This document shows, piece by piece, positions 26,420-34,488 of a stretch of DNA of 64,000 nucleotides. The DNA comes from Laceyella tengchongensis (GTDB taxonomy: Bacteria; Bacillota; Bacilli; Thermoactinomycetales; Thermoactinomycetaceae), in NCBI RefSeq assembly GCF_900182735.1, contig NZ_FXTU01000004.1, forward strand, positions 62,001 to 126,000, given 5' to 3'. The stretch's first letter is position 1. Every line of letters begins with the position of its first letter. A program made the translations under genes and the position numbers. Below the pieces are notes generated by a model that saw nothing but the letters and a program-made list of their open reading frames with translations, ran no database searches and was not told the origin of the DNA.

Positions 26420-27065
26420 TAGGACCAACTCTAGAAGAATTTATTTAGATAATTAATTAGTTCTGTGAGTTGTGCTAATTAAAATATGAAGGTGAAATTT
26501 TGGTTGATAAACTTCGATATGTTACGAGTAATTGAGAAGGCGTTAGAGATATTCTGCCTAATAAGCATGTAGAAAAATTAGAAAATGATGTTGTAGTAGG
26601 ATAGAAATATTAGTGTTAGATTATATAAGGGGCCATTTAAAGTAAACGGCTCCTTATTTTTTTATTATTGCTTTATAAAGATAAGCAGGATGAAGTGAAA
26701 ATGGGCCCAGTACCATTGTTTAACTACATTTTTACTAAAACGAAGAATATAGATTTCTTGAACAGCATATATTCATATCCAAATGATGATCGTGGCTTTT
26801 TTATATTTGAATCCCTTATTATTTTTATATGAGGGAGTTTTATAAACGGATGATTAGTAACCATTAAGATGAACCAACTTTGAGGCAGTTAATCTGTTTG
26901 TGAACGTACCCCTTTTTGATTAAATATGTGCTTTCTTACCTATTTCTTTGAAATAAATTGCACCTAAGTTTTTAGAAAAGGTACGCATCAGTAAGTCGTA
27001 AAGCACCTATGTGGGAATATATTATTGTAAACCTCCTATGATTTTTCTTATGTTAAATACAGATC
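26420..27065. other. Degenerate region between the first toxin cassette and the first orphan cassette
   Basis: No intact gene. At 26502-26604 a broken frame reads MVDKLRYVTSN, stop, then EGVRDILPNKHVEKLEND, which looks like a decayed small (immunity-type) gene. A terminator follows at 26625-26662. The remaining 400 bases (26663-27065) are AT-rich with no coding or structural signal I can support. Confidence 0.45.
26625..26662 (+). terminator. Terminator of the first toxin/immunity unit
   Basis: ATAAGGGGCC and GGCTCCTTAT pair with one mismatch around a 13-base loop, followed by seven T's. Confidence 0.75.
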
Positions 27066-27268
27066 ACATTTACTAGTGCAGCTAAGCAGCTAGTAAATGC
27101 TCCAGCTAATAACAAATTATTGATATTCGCGTAAAAGATGGAACGTGGGATGAATTTCAAGCGAAGAATAGACTTCAAGGCATTCAGGAAGTTGTTGCTC
27201 AAGATTATCCAGGTATGAAACTAAATATCACTTTCTCGGATCGGGTGACTAAGTCATGGTTATTTTAG
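27066..27268 (+). pseudogene. Orphan toxin C-terminal tail, copy 1
   Basis: A broken frame ends in DGTWDEFQAKNRLQ, then VVAQDYPGMKLNITFSD and RVTKSWLF, with TAG at 27266-27268. Upstream the same protein continues after a frameshift (TSAAKQLVNAPANNK). It has no start or secretion region, so it is a displaced toxin tail as found in polymorphic toxin loci. The following gene starts inside it (ATG 27256), as expected for toxin tail plus immunity. The warhead family is not recognised. Confidence 0.6.
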
Positions 27269-27948
27269 ATTTACCCGTAGCGGATTGGTGGTTTGAGGAT
27301 AGGACCAAGATAACGACTTTTGTTGAACCTGAACGGATGAGATCACTTATAGATATGTGTGAAAAATCGATTTCAATCTTGAAGAGGTATGAATTATTAT
27401 CTCCTTCAAAGATTATTTTGTCAGAAAACTGGATATTCAATGAGAAAGTAGGAGAACAAGTAAAGCAGCGACGAGTTCAAGAGGGAGACATTTCAATAGA
27501 CTATCCTAGTCTCAATGAAAATGAGCTAGCCACATATTTTTTGGATTGGTTGAAGAAAGAACAAGGCGCGACCGGATATGTATATCCTTGTTCTATTCAA
27601 TTTGTTGGTGAAGGAACGCTTATAAATCAGGACGGTGTGAAGCAGGGATTTCAGAATGTAGTGAGTATAGAAGCGCGGTTTACTGAAGCATTAGTAGTTG
27701 ATGTAATAACGTATAGCACGGCTTGGTTACCAAATACGTTGGCAGGGGAGCCTCAACAAGAAATCTATGAATGGAATGCACCTAGGCTGGAAAAAGCACT
27801 TTATGAAATCGAAGCTGCTCTTGGAGTTGAACCGATTATAGATGATGCAAATGAGTTTTGCCACATTAATGGTTATCGATTGGATAATGCTAGAGATATT
27901 GACGGAGAGGTAATTCCAATTGATGAGAAGGGTCGTATCATAGGCTGA
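27256..27948 (+). CDS. Orphan immunity-type protein, copy 1
   Basis: A 230-residue acidic protein overlapping the end of the toxin-tail remnant by 13 bases. Recognisable pieces are VADWWFEDRTKITTFVEPER, LATYFLDWLKKEQGATGY and ALGVEPIIDDANEFCHINGY, but I know no named family. A close paralogue lies at 30442-31134 and is largely identical from about residue 165 on. The repeated pairing with the same toxin tail is the main reason to call it an immunity protein. Confidence 0.6.
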   Translation: MVILDLPVADWWFEDRTKITTFVEPERMRSLIDMCEKSISILKRYELLSPSKIILSENWIFNEKVGEQVKQRRVQEGDISIDYPSLNENELATYFLDWLKKEQGATGYVYPCSIQFVGEGTLINQDGVKQGFQNVVSIEARFTEALVVDVITYSTAWLPNTLAGEPQQEIYEWNAPRLEKALYEIEAALGVEPIIDDANEFCHINGYRLDNARDIDGEVIPIDEKGRIIG

Positions 27949-28204
27949 AATCTAGGGTGTGTCTGGTGAAAAGTTTGGGCAGATTATAAATCTGTGTAAT
28001 GATTGTTGACTCATTGCAATAAGTGAAGGAGGTAATCGAGTAGGATGGGAACTTCATTGTTTATCTTAAAAAAGTATGAGAAATATACTCCAAATAAATG
28101 CTTGTAGATGCTATTGTGGCATGAATGTTATTTCCGCTTTTTTATCTGTAGGTTTGTAGGAGATCGAATGAGCGACCAACAGAGTTTTTCATGAAACTAT
28201 TAAA

Positions 28205-28330
28205 GTAGAATAAAAAATGTTGTAAAGGGTCGCCAAGGTGGGAATATATCAATGTAATCGCCTGTGAAGGGGCTCTTGCCATGTTGTTGAACCAAATCAT
28301 CGCTTTCAGAAATGTAGGTAGTTTAGGATG
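28205..28330 (+). pseudogene. Decayed copy of the Flp-like toxin leader
   Basis: The frame reads KGSPRWEYINVIACEGALAM then LLNQIIAFRNVGSL and stops. It aligns with residues 16-46 of toxin 1 (KGSPTMEYVVVIACG, then LLNQVMAFAE), keeping the G/SPxxEY cleavage pattern. The basic leader in front is damaged and no start is clear. It stops just before the ribosome site of toxin 2. Confidence 0.7.
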
Positions 28331-28344
28331 AAGGAGGAATATTA

Positions 28345-29820
28345 TTGTTTAAGGGCAAGTGGAAGATAGCTACTATTCTATTTCTACTATTTGTCATAAA
28401 TTTATCTATACCCCATTTAACATTTGCGCAGACCCATCCATGGTTTGGCACAAAATCAGAGCAGATATTGCTTGCAGATGGCATTGAATTACCAACGATT
28501 CCGAGCAATGACCCCATTGAGATACCGAAAGTAGAGATACCAAGTGATCCAATTGAGATACCTAAAGTGAAGATACCGGAAAATAAGGTTGAGGTGCCGA
28601 AGGCGGAAATTCCTAAAGCCCCGGTGCAAGAATCGACCGGTTTTATTGATCAACTATTGAAATGGCTGCAAAAGCAGTTGTCCTTGATTTTAGCGCTGCT
28701 GTGTCTGGGGCTGGGACTGTTTTTACTAAGTACCAACCCCCTTGTAGGCACTTCGATCGTGATGGGAATGGCGGTTAGCGGATTTGGTGCTTGGATGGCT
28801 GATAAGGATGTTTCTAGCATAGCCCAAGAGGCGTTAATTGGGGGAATCGCCGGTTTGATTGGATTAGGGGCCGGTGCGCTTGCCTTTCGGTTGATTGGGG
28901 GGAGAATCGCAACAATGGCTCCTCCGTGGCTAGGCAAATGGCTTCCGTTCGTCGGATCAGGTGGTGTGGCCGGAGTGGCTGACAGTGCATCCTTCGATTA
29001 TATGCGTGATGGGAAGGTGGACTGGAAGAAAGCAGGATTTGCCGGATTATTAAGCGTTGCGATTGGGTTTGCTGGTTTGGGGATTGCTCAATACGGAGGA
29101 AAACTCATTGGTCCTGCTGTTGTATCCAAAATCAATGATATTCCGTTAACGGCCGTTTCTGTTTTTAAGGATGGGACGACTTCTGCTCCGAAAACTGTTG
29201 GGGATACACCGTTTGGTGCTTGGTTGCAGAGGTTTGCTTCGAATGGTGGGAGTAAGGGAACGACGAGTGAAATTACTAAAGATATAGCGAACATTAAAGT
29301 CAAATTTAAAAAGGGTTATGATAAACATTTAATAGAGGTAGAAGGATTTAGAGCAAAGCCATCGATTGGAATAAAAGGTGGTCATAATCTAAGTAACTTT
29401 GAAAAATTCATTTTAGATAATTTTAGTGACCAAGTTACAGATATCAGTCAAGTAATTGTCTATAAAACACAGCATCCCAAGGTAAAAGGTATTTATGAGA
29501 TCAAGTATAAATTACCAGTCTATGATGGCAAAAGTATGGCTAATGGCGGCAAGGGAAATTTTACAGGAAATTGGAAAGTATATAAGAACCCTAAAACGGT
29601 TTACGATCCTAACATAATATCTGATGAACAGATTTTAAAATTAGGTAAAGAAGCTATGGCAGAGGGAATCGATAGTAAAAGGATAAGTCTCGGTAAAGGT
29701 AGATCTCCTAGTGATACGGTTGAAGGTTTCGCAGAGATAAATGGAGAAAAGTTAAAGTTTATAGGTTTTAAAGACAAAAATACAGATGAGATTATTAACT
29801 TCTTTCCTGTGATTAATTAA
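28345..29820 (+). CDS. Polymorphic toxin with Sec signal peptide and CdiA-type C-terminal domain
   Basis: A 491-residue protein from TTG 28345 with AAGGAGG ahead. Residues 1-29 are a Sec signal peptide (KWKIATILFLLFVINL, cleavage near TFAQ). Residues 52-88 are a Pro-rich repeat (IEIPKVEIPSDP, IEIPKVKIPENK, VEVPKAEIPKAP). Hydrophobic spans cover about 105-180, then DGKVDWKKAGFAGLLS. The junction KTVGDTPFGAWLQRFA near 283 is shared with toxin 1. The C-terminal 165 residues (HLIEVEGFRAK, IKGGHNLSNFEKFI, GIYEIKYKLP, KTVYDPNIISDEQIL, INFFPVIN) match the CdiA_C toxin pattern, a presumed tRNA/RNA nuclease. The next gene is the probable immunity gene. Confidence 0.75.
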   Translation: MFKGKWKIATILFLLFVINLSIPHLTFAQTHPWFGTKSEQILLADGIELPTIPSNDPIEIPKVEIPSDPIEIPKVKIPENKVEVPKAEIPKAPVQESTGFIDQLLKWLQKQLSLILALLCLGLGLFLLSTNPLVGTSIVMGMAVSGFGAWMADKDVSSIAQEALIGGIAGLIGLGAGALAFRLIGGRIATMAPPWLGKWLPFVGSGGVAGVADSASFDYMRDGKVDWKKAGFAGLLSVAIGFAGLGIAQYGGKLIGPAVVSKINDIPLTAVSVFKDGTTSAPKTVGDTPFGAWLQRFASNGGSKGTTSEITKDIANIKVKFKKGYDKHLIEVEGFRAKPSIGIKGGHNLSNFEKFILDNFSDQVTDISQVIVYKTQHPKVKGIYEIKYKLPVYDGKSMANGGKGNFTGNWKVYKNPKTVYDPNIISDEQILKLGKEAMAEGIDSKRISLGKGRSPSDTVEGFAEINGEKLKFIGFKDKNTDEIINFFPVIN

Positions 29821-29842
29821 ACATATTAGGGGGCCTTAAGAA

Positions 29843-30229
29843 ATGGAAAATGATGTTCTGATAATAGAAGACTTTGAGGAAAAAGTGGACGTTATGAGGT
29901 TTTATTATCAAGTAATAGGTGATGGTAAATTTTTACAAGCGTTGAATGAATTTAGGTTAGGACAGGGGTTTGGTATAGGTCCAGTTTGCTGTACCTTTGC
30001 TATGGATTATGAACCTTGGGAGGAAGGGTATTTTGGAGATAGTGGAGTGAATTTTAGTATACATCCTCCATTGGTTGAGATAGAGGAAAATGCAATTGTA
30101 GACTATGAAACATTTTATCAATATTTAAAAGAAGCAAGTGATAATTATTTAACCCGAAATCATCATGATAAAGATAAAGTTAAAGCTTACTTACAAGAAA
30201 TTAAACATAAATTTGACATATCACAATGA
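29843..30229 (+). CDS. Putative immunity protein to the CdiA-type toxin
   Basis: A 128-residue acidic protein starting 22 bases after the toxin stop. It contains LIIEDFEEKVDVMRFYYQVI, GIGPVCCTFAMDYEPWEEGY and FYQYLKEASDNYL. Similar small proteins follow CdiA_C-type toxins. Function is inferred from position, size and acidity. Confidence 0.65.
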   Translation: MENDVLIIEDFEEKVDVMRFYYQVIGDGKFLQALNEFRLGQGFGIGPVCCTFAMDYEPWEEGYFGDSGVNFSIHPPLVEIEENAIVDYETFYQYLKEASDNYLTRNHHDKDKVKAYLQEIKHKFDISQ

Positions 30230-30273
30230 AAGAACAGAGGTATTGCTTCAATCAAATAAAAAAATTAATTCAA

Positions 30274-30454
30274 ACATTACTAGTGCAACAAAGCAACTAG
30301 TAAATGCCCAGCTAATAACAAAATTATCAAAGATGGAATGTGGGAAGAATTTTAAGCAAAGAATAGACTTCAAAGTCTAGAAGATACTGCCGGGAGATTT
30401 CCAGGTATGAAACTAAATTTCTCGGATGGGGTGACTAAGTCATGGTTATTTTAG
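30274..30454 (+). pseudogene. Orphan toxin C-terminal tail, copy 2
   Basis: The second copy of the tail reads ITSATKQLVNAQ, then DGMWEEF, an in-frame TAA, then AKNRLQSLEDTAGRFPGMKL and VTKSWLF with TAG 30452-30454. It is shorter and more decayed than copy 1. Confidence 0.6.
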
Positions 30455-31134
30455 ATTTACCCGTAGCGGATTGGTGGTTTGAGGATGAGACTGAGATAAC
30501 GGATTTTGTTGGACCCGAACGGGTGAGATCACTTATAAATATGTGTGAGAAATGTATTTCAATCTTGAAACGGTATGAATTATTATCTCCTTCAAAAATC
30601 CTTTTGTCTAAAAATTGGATATTCAATGAGAATGTAGGAGAACAAGTAAAGTGGCGACGAGTTCAAAAGGCAGACATTTCAATAGATTATCCTAGTCACA
30701 ATGAGAATGAGTTAGCAACGTATTTTTTGGATTGGTTGAAGAAAGAACAAGGCGCGACCGGATACGTATATCCTTGTTCTCTTCAATTTGTTGGTGAAGG
30801 AAAACTTATAAATAAGGACGGTGTAAAACAGGGATTTGAGAATGTAGTAAGTATAAAAGCCATGTTTATTGGAGCATTAATAGTTGATGTCATAACGTAT
30901 AGTACGGCGTGGTTGCCATATACGTTGGCAGGGGAGCCTCAACAAGAGATCTATGAATGGAATGCACCGAGGCTGGAAAAAGCACTTTATGAAATAGAAG
31001 CTGCGCTTGGAGTTGAACCGATTATAGATGATGCAAATGAGTTTTGTCACATTAACGGTTATCGATTGGATAATGCTAGAGATATTGACGGAGAGGTAAT
31101 TCCAATAGATGAAAAGGGTCGTATCATAGGCTGA
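30442..31134 (+). CDS. Orphan immunity-type protein, copy 2
   Basis: A 230-residue paralogue of the protein at 27256-27948, same length, with substitutions spread through the first 165 residues and a nearly invariant last 65 (AGEPQQEIYEWNAPRLEKAL and beyond). It is intact although its toxin tail carries a stop, so selection appears to keep the immunity gene and not the toxin. Function inferred. Confidence 0.6.
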   Translation: MVILDLPVADWWFEDETEITDFVGPERVRSLINMCEKCISILKRYELLSPSKILLSKNWIFNENVGEQVKWRRVQKADISIDYPSHNENELATYFLDWLKKEQGATGYVYPCSLQFVGEGKLINKDGVKQGFENVVSIKAMFIGALIVDVITYSTAWLPYTLAGEPQQEIYEWNAPRLEKALYEIEAALGVEPIIDDANEFCHINGYRLDNARDIDGEVIPIDEKGRIIG

Positions 31135-31138
31135 AATC

Positions 31139-31246
31139 TGGGGCGTGTCTGGCGAATAAAACTGGCGGATTTTCTTCAATGAGGGCCCGCTTGGTCAGTG
31201 GGGACGCTATTTTGCGGTCGCTGGTTTATTCATCAGGCACGCTCTA
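31139..31246. mobile_element. Short TIR element (108 bp)
   Basis: Left end GGGGCGTGTCTGGCGAATAA and right end TTATTCATCAGGCACGCTCT are imperfect inverted repeats. The ends match other copies at 32772, 33331, 37421 and 50221. The interior is non-coding. It looks like a MITE or the stump of an insertion sequence. Confidence 0.6.
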
Positions 31247-31315
31247 TTAATGGAAGGAGCAATAAGTGGTGGGGGCATTTTATTGAAAAAAACTATTAAA
31301 TACGTAGGATCTTGG

Positions 31316-31420
31316 GAGCAATGAAGGCAACAGAAGGCACGTTCTCTAGCAGTATGAGTGACTGGTTAAGAGGGAATGAGAGGGATTGAAAATGAGTTCT
31401 CTCTGGTTTGCCCACTTGCT
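31316..31420 (+). pseudogene. Fragment of the central region of toxin 1
   Basis: The frame reads GAMKATEGTFSSSMSDWLRG, then NERD, stop, and VLSGLP. It aligns with GAMAATEGAITSGVDDWLRG of toxin 1 and the following RAILSGLAG, with two in-frame stops. This is debris of a third member of the same toxin family. Confidence 0.65.
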
Positions 31421-31436
31421 AAATCTGTAGTCGAAA

Positions 31437-31937
31437 TTGAGAAAGGAAGCAGCATGGCAGATGAAAAGTGATCATGAAGCAAATAAAGACTTATTTCAAT
31501 ACTGGCTAATGGAAATGGAGGATAGATTAGATGAATTAATTGAAAAGCTGCCGAAGGAGCTACAACTTAATTACAGTCCTGACTCATTATTGCGACTCGA
31601 AAGCTGGATATTGGAAAACTATGCTACTGTAGGAGATATATTAAAAGATAGTGAGAAGACGATGTTGGACTCATTGGCACGATATGTTGGGGAGGTATAT
31701 CGTAGAAAGTTGAAGGGAAAGTGGAAGCTTTATTTAGATGAACCGGATAATGTGTTTTATGAGCTACCAGTCATCGTGGTTGAAACCGAATCAGTTCCAC
31801 CAATTTGTCCATTAACAGAAGTCACAGCTAGTGTCGACCGTAGAAGAGGTAACTATATTTATAATCTTTTTCAAAAGAAGATGAAACAAATGAATAAAAA
31901 GCTCAATGAAGAAAAAACAAGGTTACAAGGTCGGTAA
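31437..31937 (+). CDS. Hypothetical protein, probable immunity type
   Basis: Up to 166 residues; TTG 31437 or ATG 31461 may be the start, neither with an ideal ribosome site. It contains LLRLESWILENYATVGDIL, MLDSLARYVGEVYRRKLKGK and ICPLTEVTASVDRRRGNYIY. Proteins with this pattern occur near polymorphic toxins. It follows the toxin-1-like debris and resembles an orphan immunity gene. No named family. Confidence 0.5.
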   Translation: MRKEAAWQMKSDHEANKDLFQYWLMEMEDRLDELIEKLPKELQLNYSPDSLLRLESWILENYATVGDILKDSEKTMLDSLARYVGEVYRRKLKGKWKLYLDEPDNVFYELPVIVVETESVPPICPLTEVTASVDRRRGNYIYNLFQKKMKQMNKKLNEEKTRLQGR

Positions 31938-32389
31938 ATTTGTTCGAGTGTTGTTTAATGAAATGAGGCGAGATGAATCCGAAAGAGGACCGGGTTTTTA
32001 GTAATTAGGCGTGGTCACGCTTGACCGATTTTTAAGGGTGAAGGATTGGGTGTTTTTATAGGCTAAGTGAAATTACATAGAAAGGGAAGATTAATCGTTG
32101 GCTCTTTCTCTTGCATGCTAAATAAACGGTACGCTGTGGAGAAATTGCTGTTTGCACTGGTATATGTGAAGTGGATGATTAGATAAGCGAGGATCCGTTT
32201 AATTATTTCATAAATGCAATGAAATATTTTTGAGAGATGAAATATTACGATGATCAGCTAAGCAATGTGTTTTAGAACACATTGAAAAAAATGTTCTGTA
32301 TTTTATAAAATTTGGAATAAGGAGGAGGGTTTACTTGGTTTGTTTTCCTCTTTTGACCATTAAAATAAGTGTGATAGGAGGAATCAATC
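31938..32389. other. Intergenic stretch with the crystallin-gene promoter
   Basis: The left 300 bases hold no gene I can support. The right part holds a palindrome and a sigma-A-type promoter, listed separately. A second ribosome-site-like AAGGAGGAGG at 32319-32329 precedes a TTG that could start a short upstream ORF overlapping the next gene. Confidence 0.4.
32264..32309 (+). promoter_or_regulatory. Promoter with flanking palindrome for the beta/gamma-crystallin gene
   Basis: TTGAAA (32282-32287) and TATAAA (32304-32309) are separated by 16 bp. A perfect palindrome AATGTGTT-TTAG-AACACATT (32264-32283) touches the -35 box, a position suited to an activator or repressor. The transcript would have an untranslated leader of about 70 bases before ATG 32390. 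Confidence 0.55.
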
Positions 32390-32755
32390 ATGAAAATCTT
32401 CGGAAAATGGTTGGCTGTTTGTATGGCTGTGGTTACGGTGTTTTCCCTTGGGTTCAGTTCCGTGAGCGCTGCGGAGGCTACCGATGATGTCAATACGAAT
32501 GCTTGTGTCAATGTCACTTTGTACGAGCATATCAATTATGGTGGTCGCACTTGGAGTGCGTGCGTTGACAGTGCGGGTTACAGAGGGGTTGGCTGGTTTA
32601 ATGATATGGCCTCTTCTCTCAAGGTTTCCGGTGGATGTGTAAGAGTGTTTGAGCATGCTTATTGGGGCGGACGTTCGCTCAGATTCTGCCAAGGCAGTCC
32701 CGACTTGGGCAGCTGGGGCTTCAATGATATGATCACTTCCCTACGTGCTGACTAA
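32390..32755 (+). CDS. Secreted beta/gamma-crystallin-fold protein (peptidase inhibitor I36-like)
   Basis: A 121-residue protein with TAGGAGG ahead of the ATG. Residues 1-28 are a Sec signal (WLAVCMAVVTVFSLGFSSVS, cleavage near SAA). The mature part has two Greek-key repeats: VTLYEHINYGGRTW with WFNDMASSLKV, and VRVFEHAYWGGRSL with GFNDMITSLR. Four cysteines could form disulfides. This is the fold of the Streptomyces metalloproteinase inhibitor SMPI (I36 family). It may inhibit an extracellular protease or bind Ca2+; the target is unknown. Confidence 0.8.
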   Translation: MKIFGKWLAVCMAVVTVFSLGFSSVSAAEATDDVNTNACVNVTLYEHINYGGRTWSACVDSAGYRGVGWFNDMASSLKVSGGCVRVFEHAYWGGRSLRFCQGSPDLGSWGFNDMITSLRAD

Positions 32756-32771
32756 GGAAAAAGTGGTTTTC

Positions 32772-32908
32772 TAGTGCGTGTCTGATGAAAATAGGAGTGC
32801 GGCTCCCAAAACGGTTTCCCATTCGCTTCATATGTGACGAGATGCTTGTCGGGGAAAAGGGTTGTTCGCCGCTTCGATCCACTAGCTTGATTCGCCAGAC
32901 ATGCCCTA
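32772..32908. mobile_element. Short TIR element (137 bp)
   Basis: Left end TAGTGCGTGTCTGATGAA, right end CCAGACATGCCCTA. The interior resembles the copy at 33331-33465 (CGGCTCC-AAA, a CATTCG-TTCA stretch, CCGCTTC near the right end). Non-coding, MITE-like. Confidence 0.65.
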
Positions 32909-32935
32909 AGCTGAATGTGGTTCCTCCTCCTGATT

Positions 32936-32987
32936 TGACAAAAGGTTCTTACTCTTTTCACGGTATAAGAGTAAGAACCTTTTGTCA
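32936..32987. terminator. Long perfect hairpin after the crystallin gene
   Basis: TGACAAAAGGTTCTTACTCT pairs with its exact complement (20-bp arms) around a 12-base loop. It lies 180 bases after the crystallin stop, right of a TIR element. No T-run follows, so it may be a terminator, an mRNA stabiliser or a mobile palindrome. Confidence 0.6.
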
Positions 32988-33330
32988 TGGGCTCGCTTGC
33001 TTGTAGGTTTTCTGGCCCACTTCGCTTGTTTCATAAGTTGCCTATGATATGTCGCGGCTATTTGTTAGAGCATGCGTTGTCACTTTGTTGCAATTCATTT
33101 CTTTTGACTTAATTGTTTAAGTGGAAGTTGAAATGGATGAAATCGATGATAAACTGAATGGGAAATAACCGCATTGCTTGAAAACTGTTAATTTGCTCGA
33201 AGAACATAATATCGTGGGAAAAATTCATAAAAAGGAAAGATGTTTAATTCTCCACTTTTGGGTATTATGGTTTGGCAGGATAAATCATGACGGTTTTAAA
33301 ATTACAGGACAACTGGATCAGTTCGGTTAC
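32988..33330. other. Non-coding stretch between the long hairpin and a TIR element
   Basis: About 340 AT-rich bases. No frame has a ribosome site or a recognisable protein. Nothing structural was seen. Confidence 0.4.
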
Positions 33331-33465
33331 TAGGGCGTGTCTGATGAATAGGCCAGCGGCTCCAAAACCATTTTCTCATTCGGTTCACTTGCGCATCGGC
33401 GCTCCTCGAGAAAAGGCTTTTCCGCCGCTTCTTTTCCACCAACTTGAGTTGCCAGACACACCCTA
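33331..33465. mobile_element. Short TIR element (135 bp)
   Basis: The best-preserved copy: TAGGGCGTGTCTGATGAAT at the left and CCAGACACACCCTA at the right are near-perfect inverted ends. No coding capacity. Confidence 0.7.
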
Positions 33466-33749
33466 GAATAGGTTTTTTTTGATTTTTTATGTAATATTTG
33501 CGTTTTTTAGTATGAATTTATTTGTTATATGTATTCGATGAGGAGGGAGCAGGACTTTTGCAGTGATGCCAGTTGGACGAAATAGGCCTGGTTGGAGTCC
33601 ACCTCACCAAAAGCGATAAAAAGGTTTGCCCATATTTCAGCGAACCCGGGAGAAGATTGTCGGTTATGATCTATGTGCGGAACCTTTACTCCGAAATAAA
33701 TGAAAACAATAAACGATGCCAGTCAGTCATCTAAGGAGCGCTACTTGAA

Positions 33750-34382
33750 ATGAAGTTTATGGAATTGATTGAACAATTGTTTGCAGACTATGGTTACTGG
33801 GTTATGTTGATCGGGTTGCCTCTGGATGCGATTGCTTTGCCGATTCCTCCGGGCAATACGACACTGACTTACACCGGTTTTTTGTCTTTCAAAGGGGTAC
33901 TGTCATGGTTGCCGGCTATCGGAGCCGCCTATGCCGGGGCAGTATTGGGGATGACCGCCACTTATGCACTTGGTTATAAGCTGGGGGCGCCATTGGTTGA
34001 GCGCTATGGGAAATGGCTGTTTATAAAGCCGGAAAGCTTGGAGAAAACGCGGCAATCTTATCGTAAATACGGGAATAAATTGTTGCTCATCAGTTACTTT
34101 GTGCCTGGTATTCGCCAGTTTATCGGTTATTTTGTGGGAATCATCCGCATTCCGTACCGCACGTTTGCTTTGTATGCATATCCGGGAGCTCTGATGTGGG
34201 TGATGGCGTTTTTTGCTATCGGATATGTTTTTGGTGAACAGTGGGAGGAAGTTTTTTTGTTGGTCGAAAAATATTTGAAATACTTGTTCATCGTTTTGGG
34301 GATTGCCGTGGCGGTATTTGCGCTGGTCAAATGGGGAACCCGCCTCAATCCGTCCAAACAGGTGGACAATGGGACGGAGTAA
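33750..34382 (+). CDS. DedA-family membrane protein
   Basis: A 210-residue protein with TAAGGAG ahead of its ATG. It has the DedA/SNARE-associated layout: PLDAIALPIPPGNTTL near the N-terminus, a basic loop, then RKYGNKLLLISYFVPGIRQF and FVGIIRIPYRTF, and further membrane spans to about residue 200. DedA proteins are implicated in flipping undecaprenyl phosphate or phosphatidylethanolamine and in proton-driven homeostasis. The R and G of the PGxR motif are present. From here rightward the DNA is GC-richer and core-like. Confidence 0.85.
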   Translation: MKFMELIEQLFADYGYWVMLIGLPLDAIALPIPPGNTTLTYTGFLSFKGVLSWLPAIGAAYAGAVLGMTATYALGYKLGAPLVERYGKWLFIKPESLEKTRQSYRKYGNKLLLISYFVPGIRQFIGYFVGIIRIPYRTFALYAYPGALMWVMAFFAIGYVFGEQWEEVFLLVEKYLKYLFIVLGIAVAVFALVKWGTRLNPSKQVDNGTE

Positions 34383-34488
34383 ATGGCAGTACAAGCAAAT
34401 GAAGGGGGCATGGTAATGAGAAAGGTTGCCGGAGATTGGAGGGGATGCGGAGAATGCCGGAACCATCCGTTCCGGCTTAGAAGTTACT

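Larger units (their letters stand above)
27066..27965 (+). repeat. Direct repeat, copy 1 (toxin tail + immunity cassette)
   Basis: About 0.9 kb that recurs at 30274-31152. The match starts near TTACTAGTGCA, covers the toxin-tail remnant and the 230-codon gene, and ends in a TAGGGTGTGTCTGG terminus shared with the mobile TIR elements. Divergence is scattered, so the duplication is not recent. Confidence 0.75.
30274..31152 (+). repeat. Direct repeat, copy 2 (toxin tail + immunity cassette)
   Basis: Second copy of the 27066-27965 unit, ending at a GGGGCGTGTCTGG terminus that starts a TIR element (31139-31246). Confidence 0.75.

Noticed and set aside
33903..34466. 187-codon minus-strand frame opposite dedA
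   Set aside because: Shadow of the DedA gene and its downstream spacer; no ribosome site.
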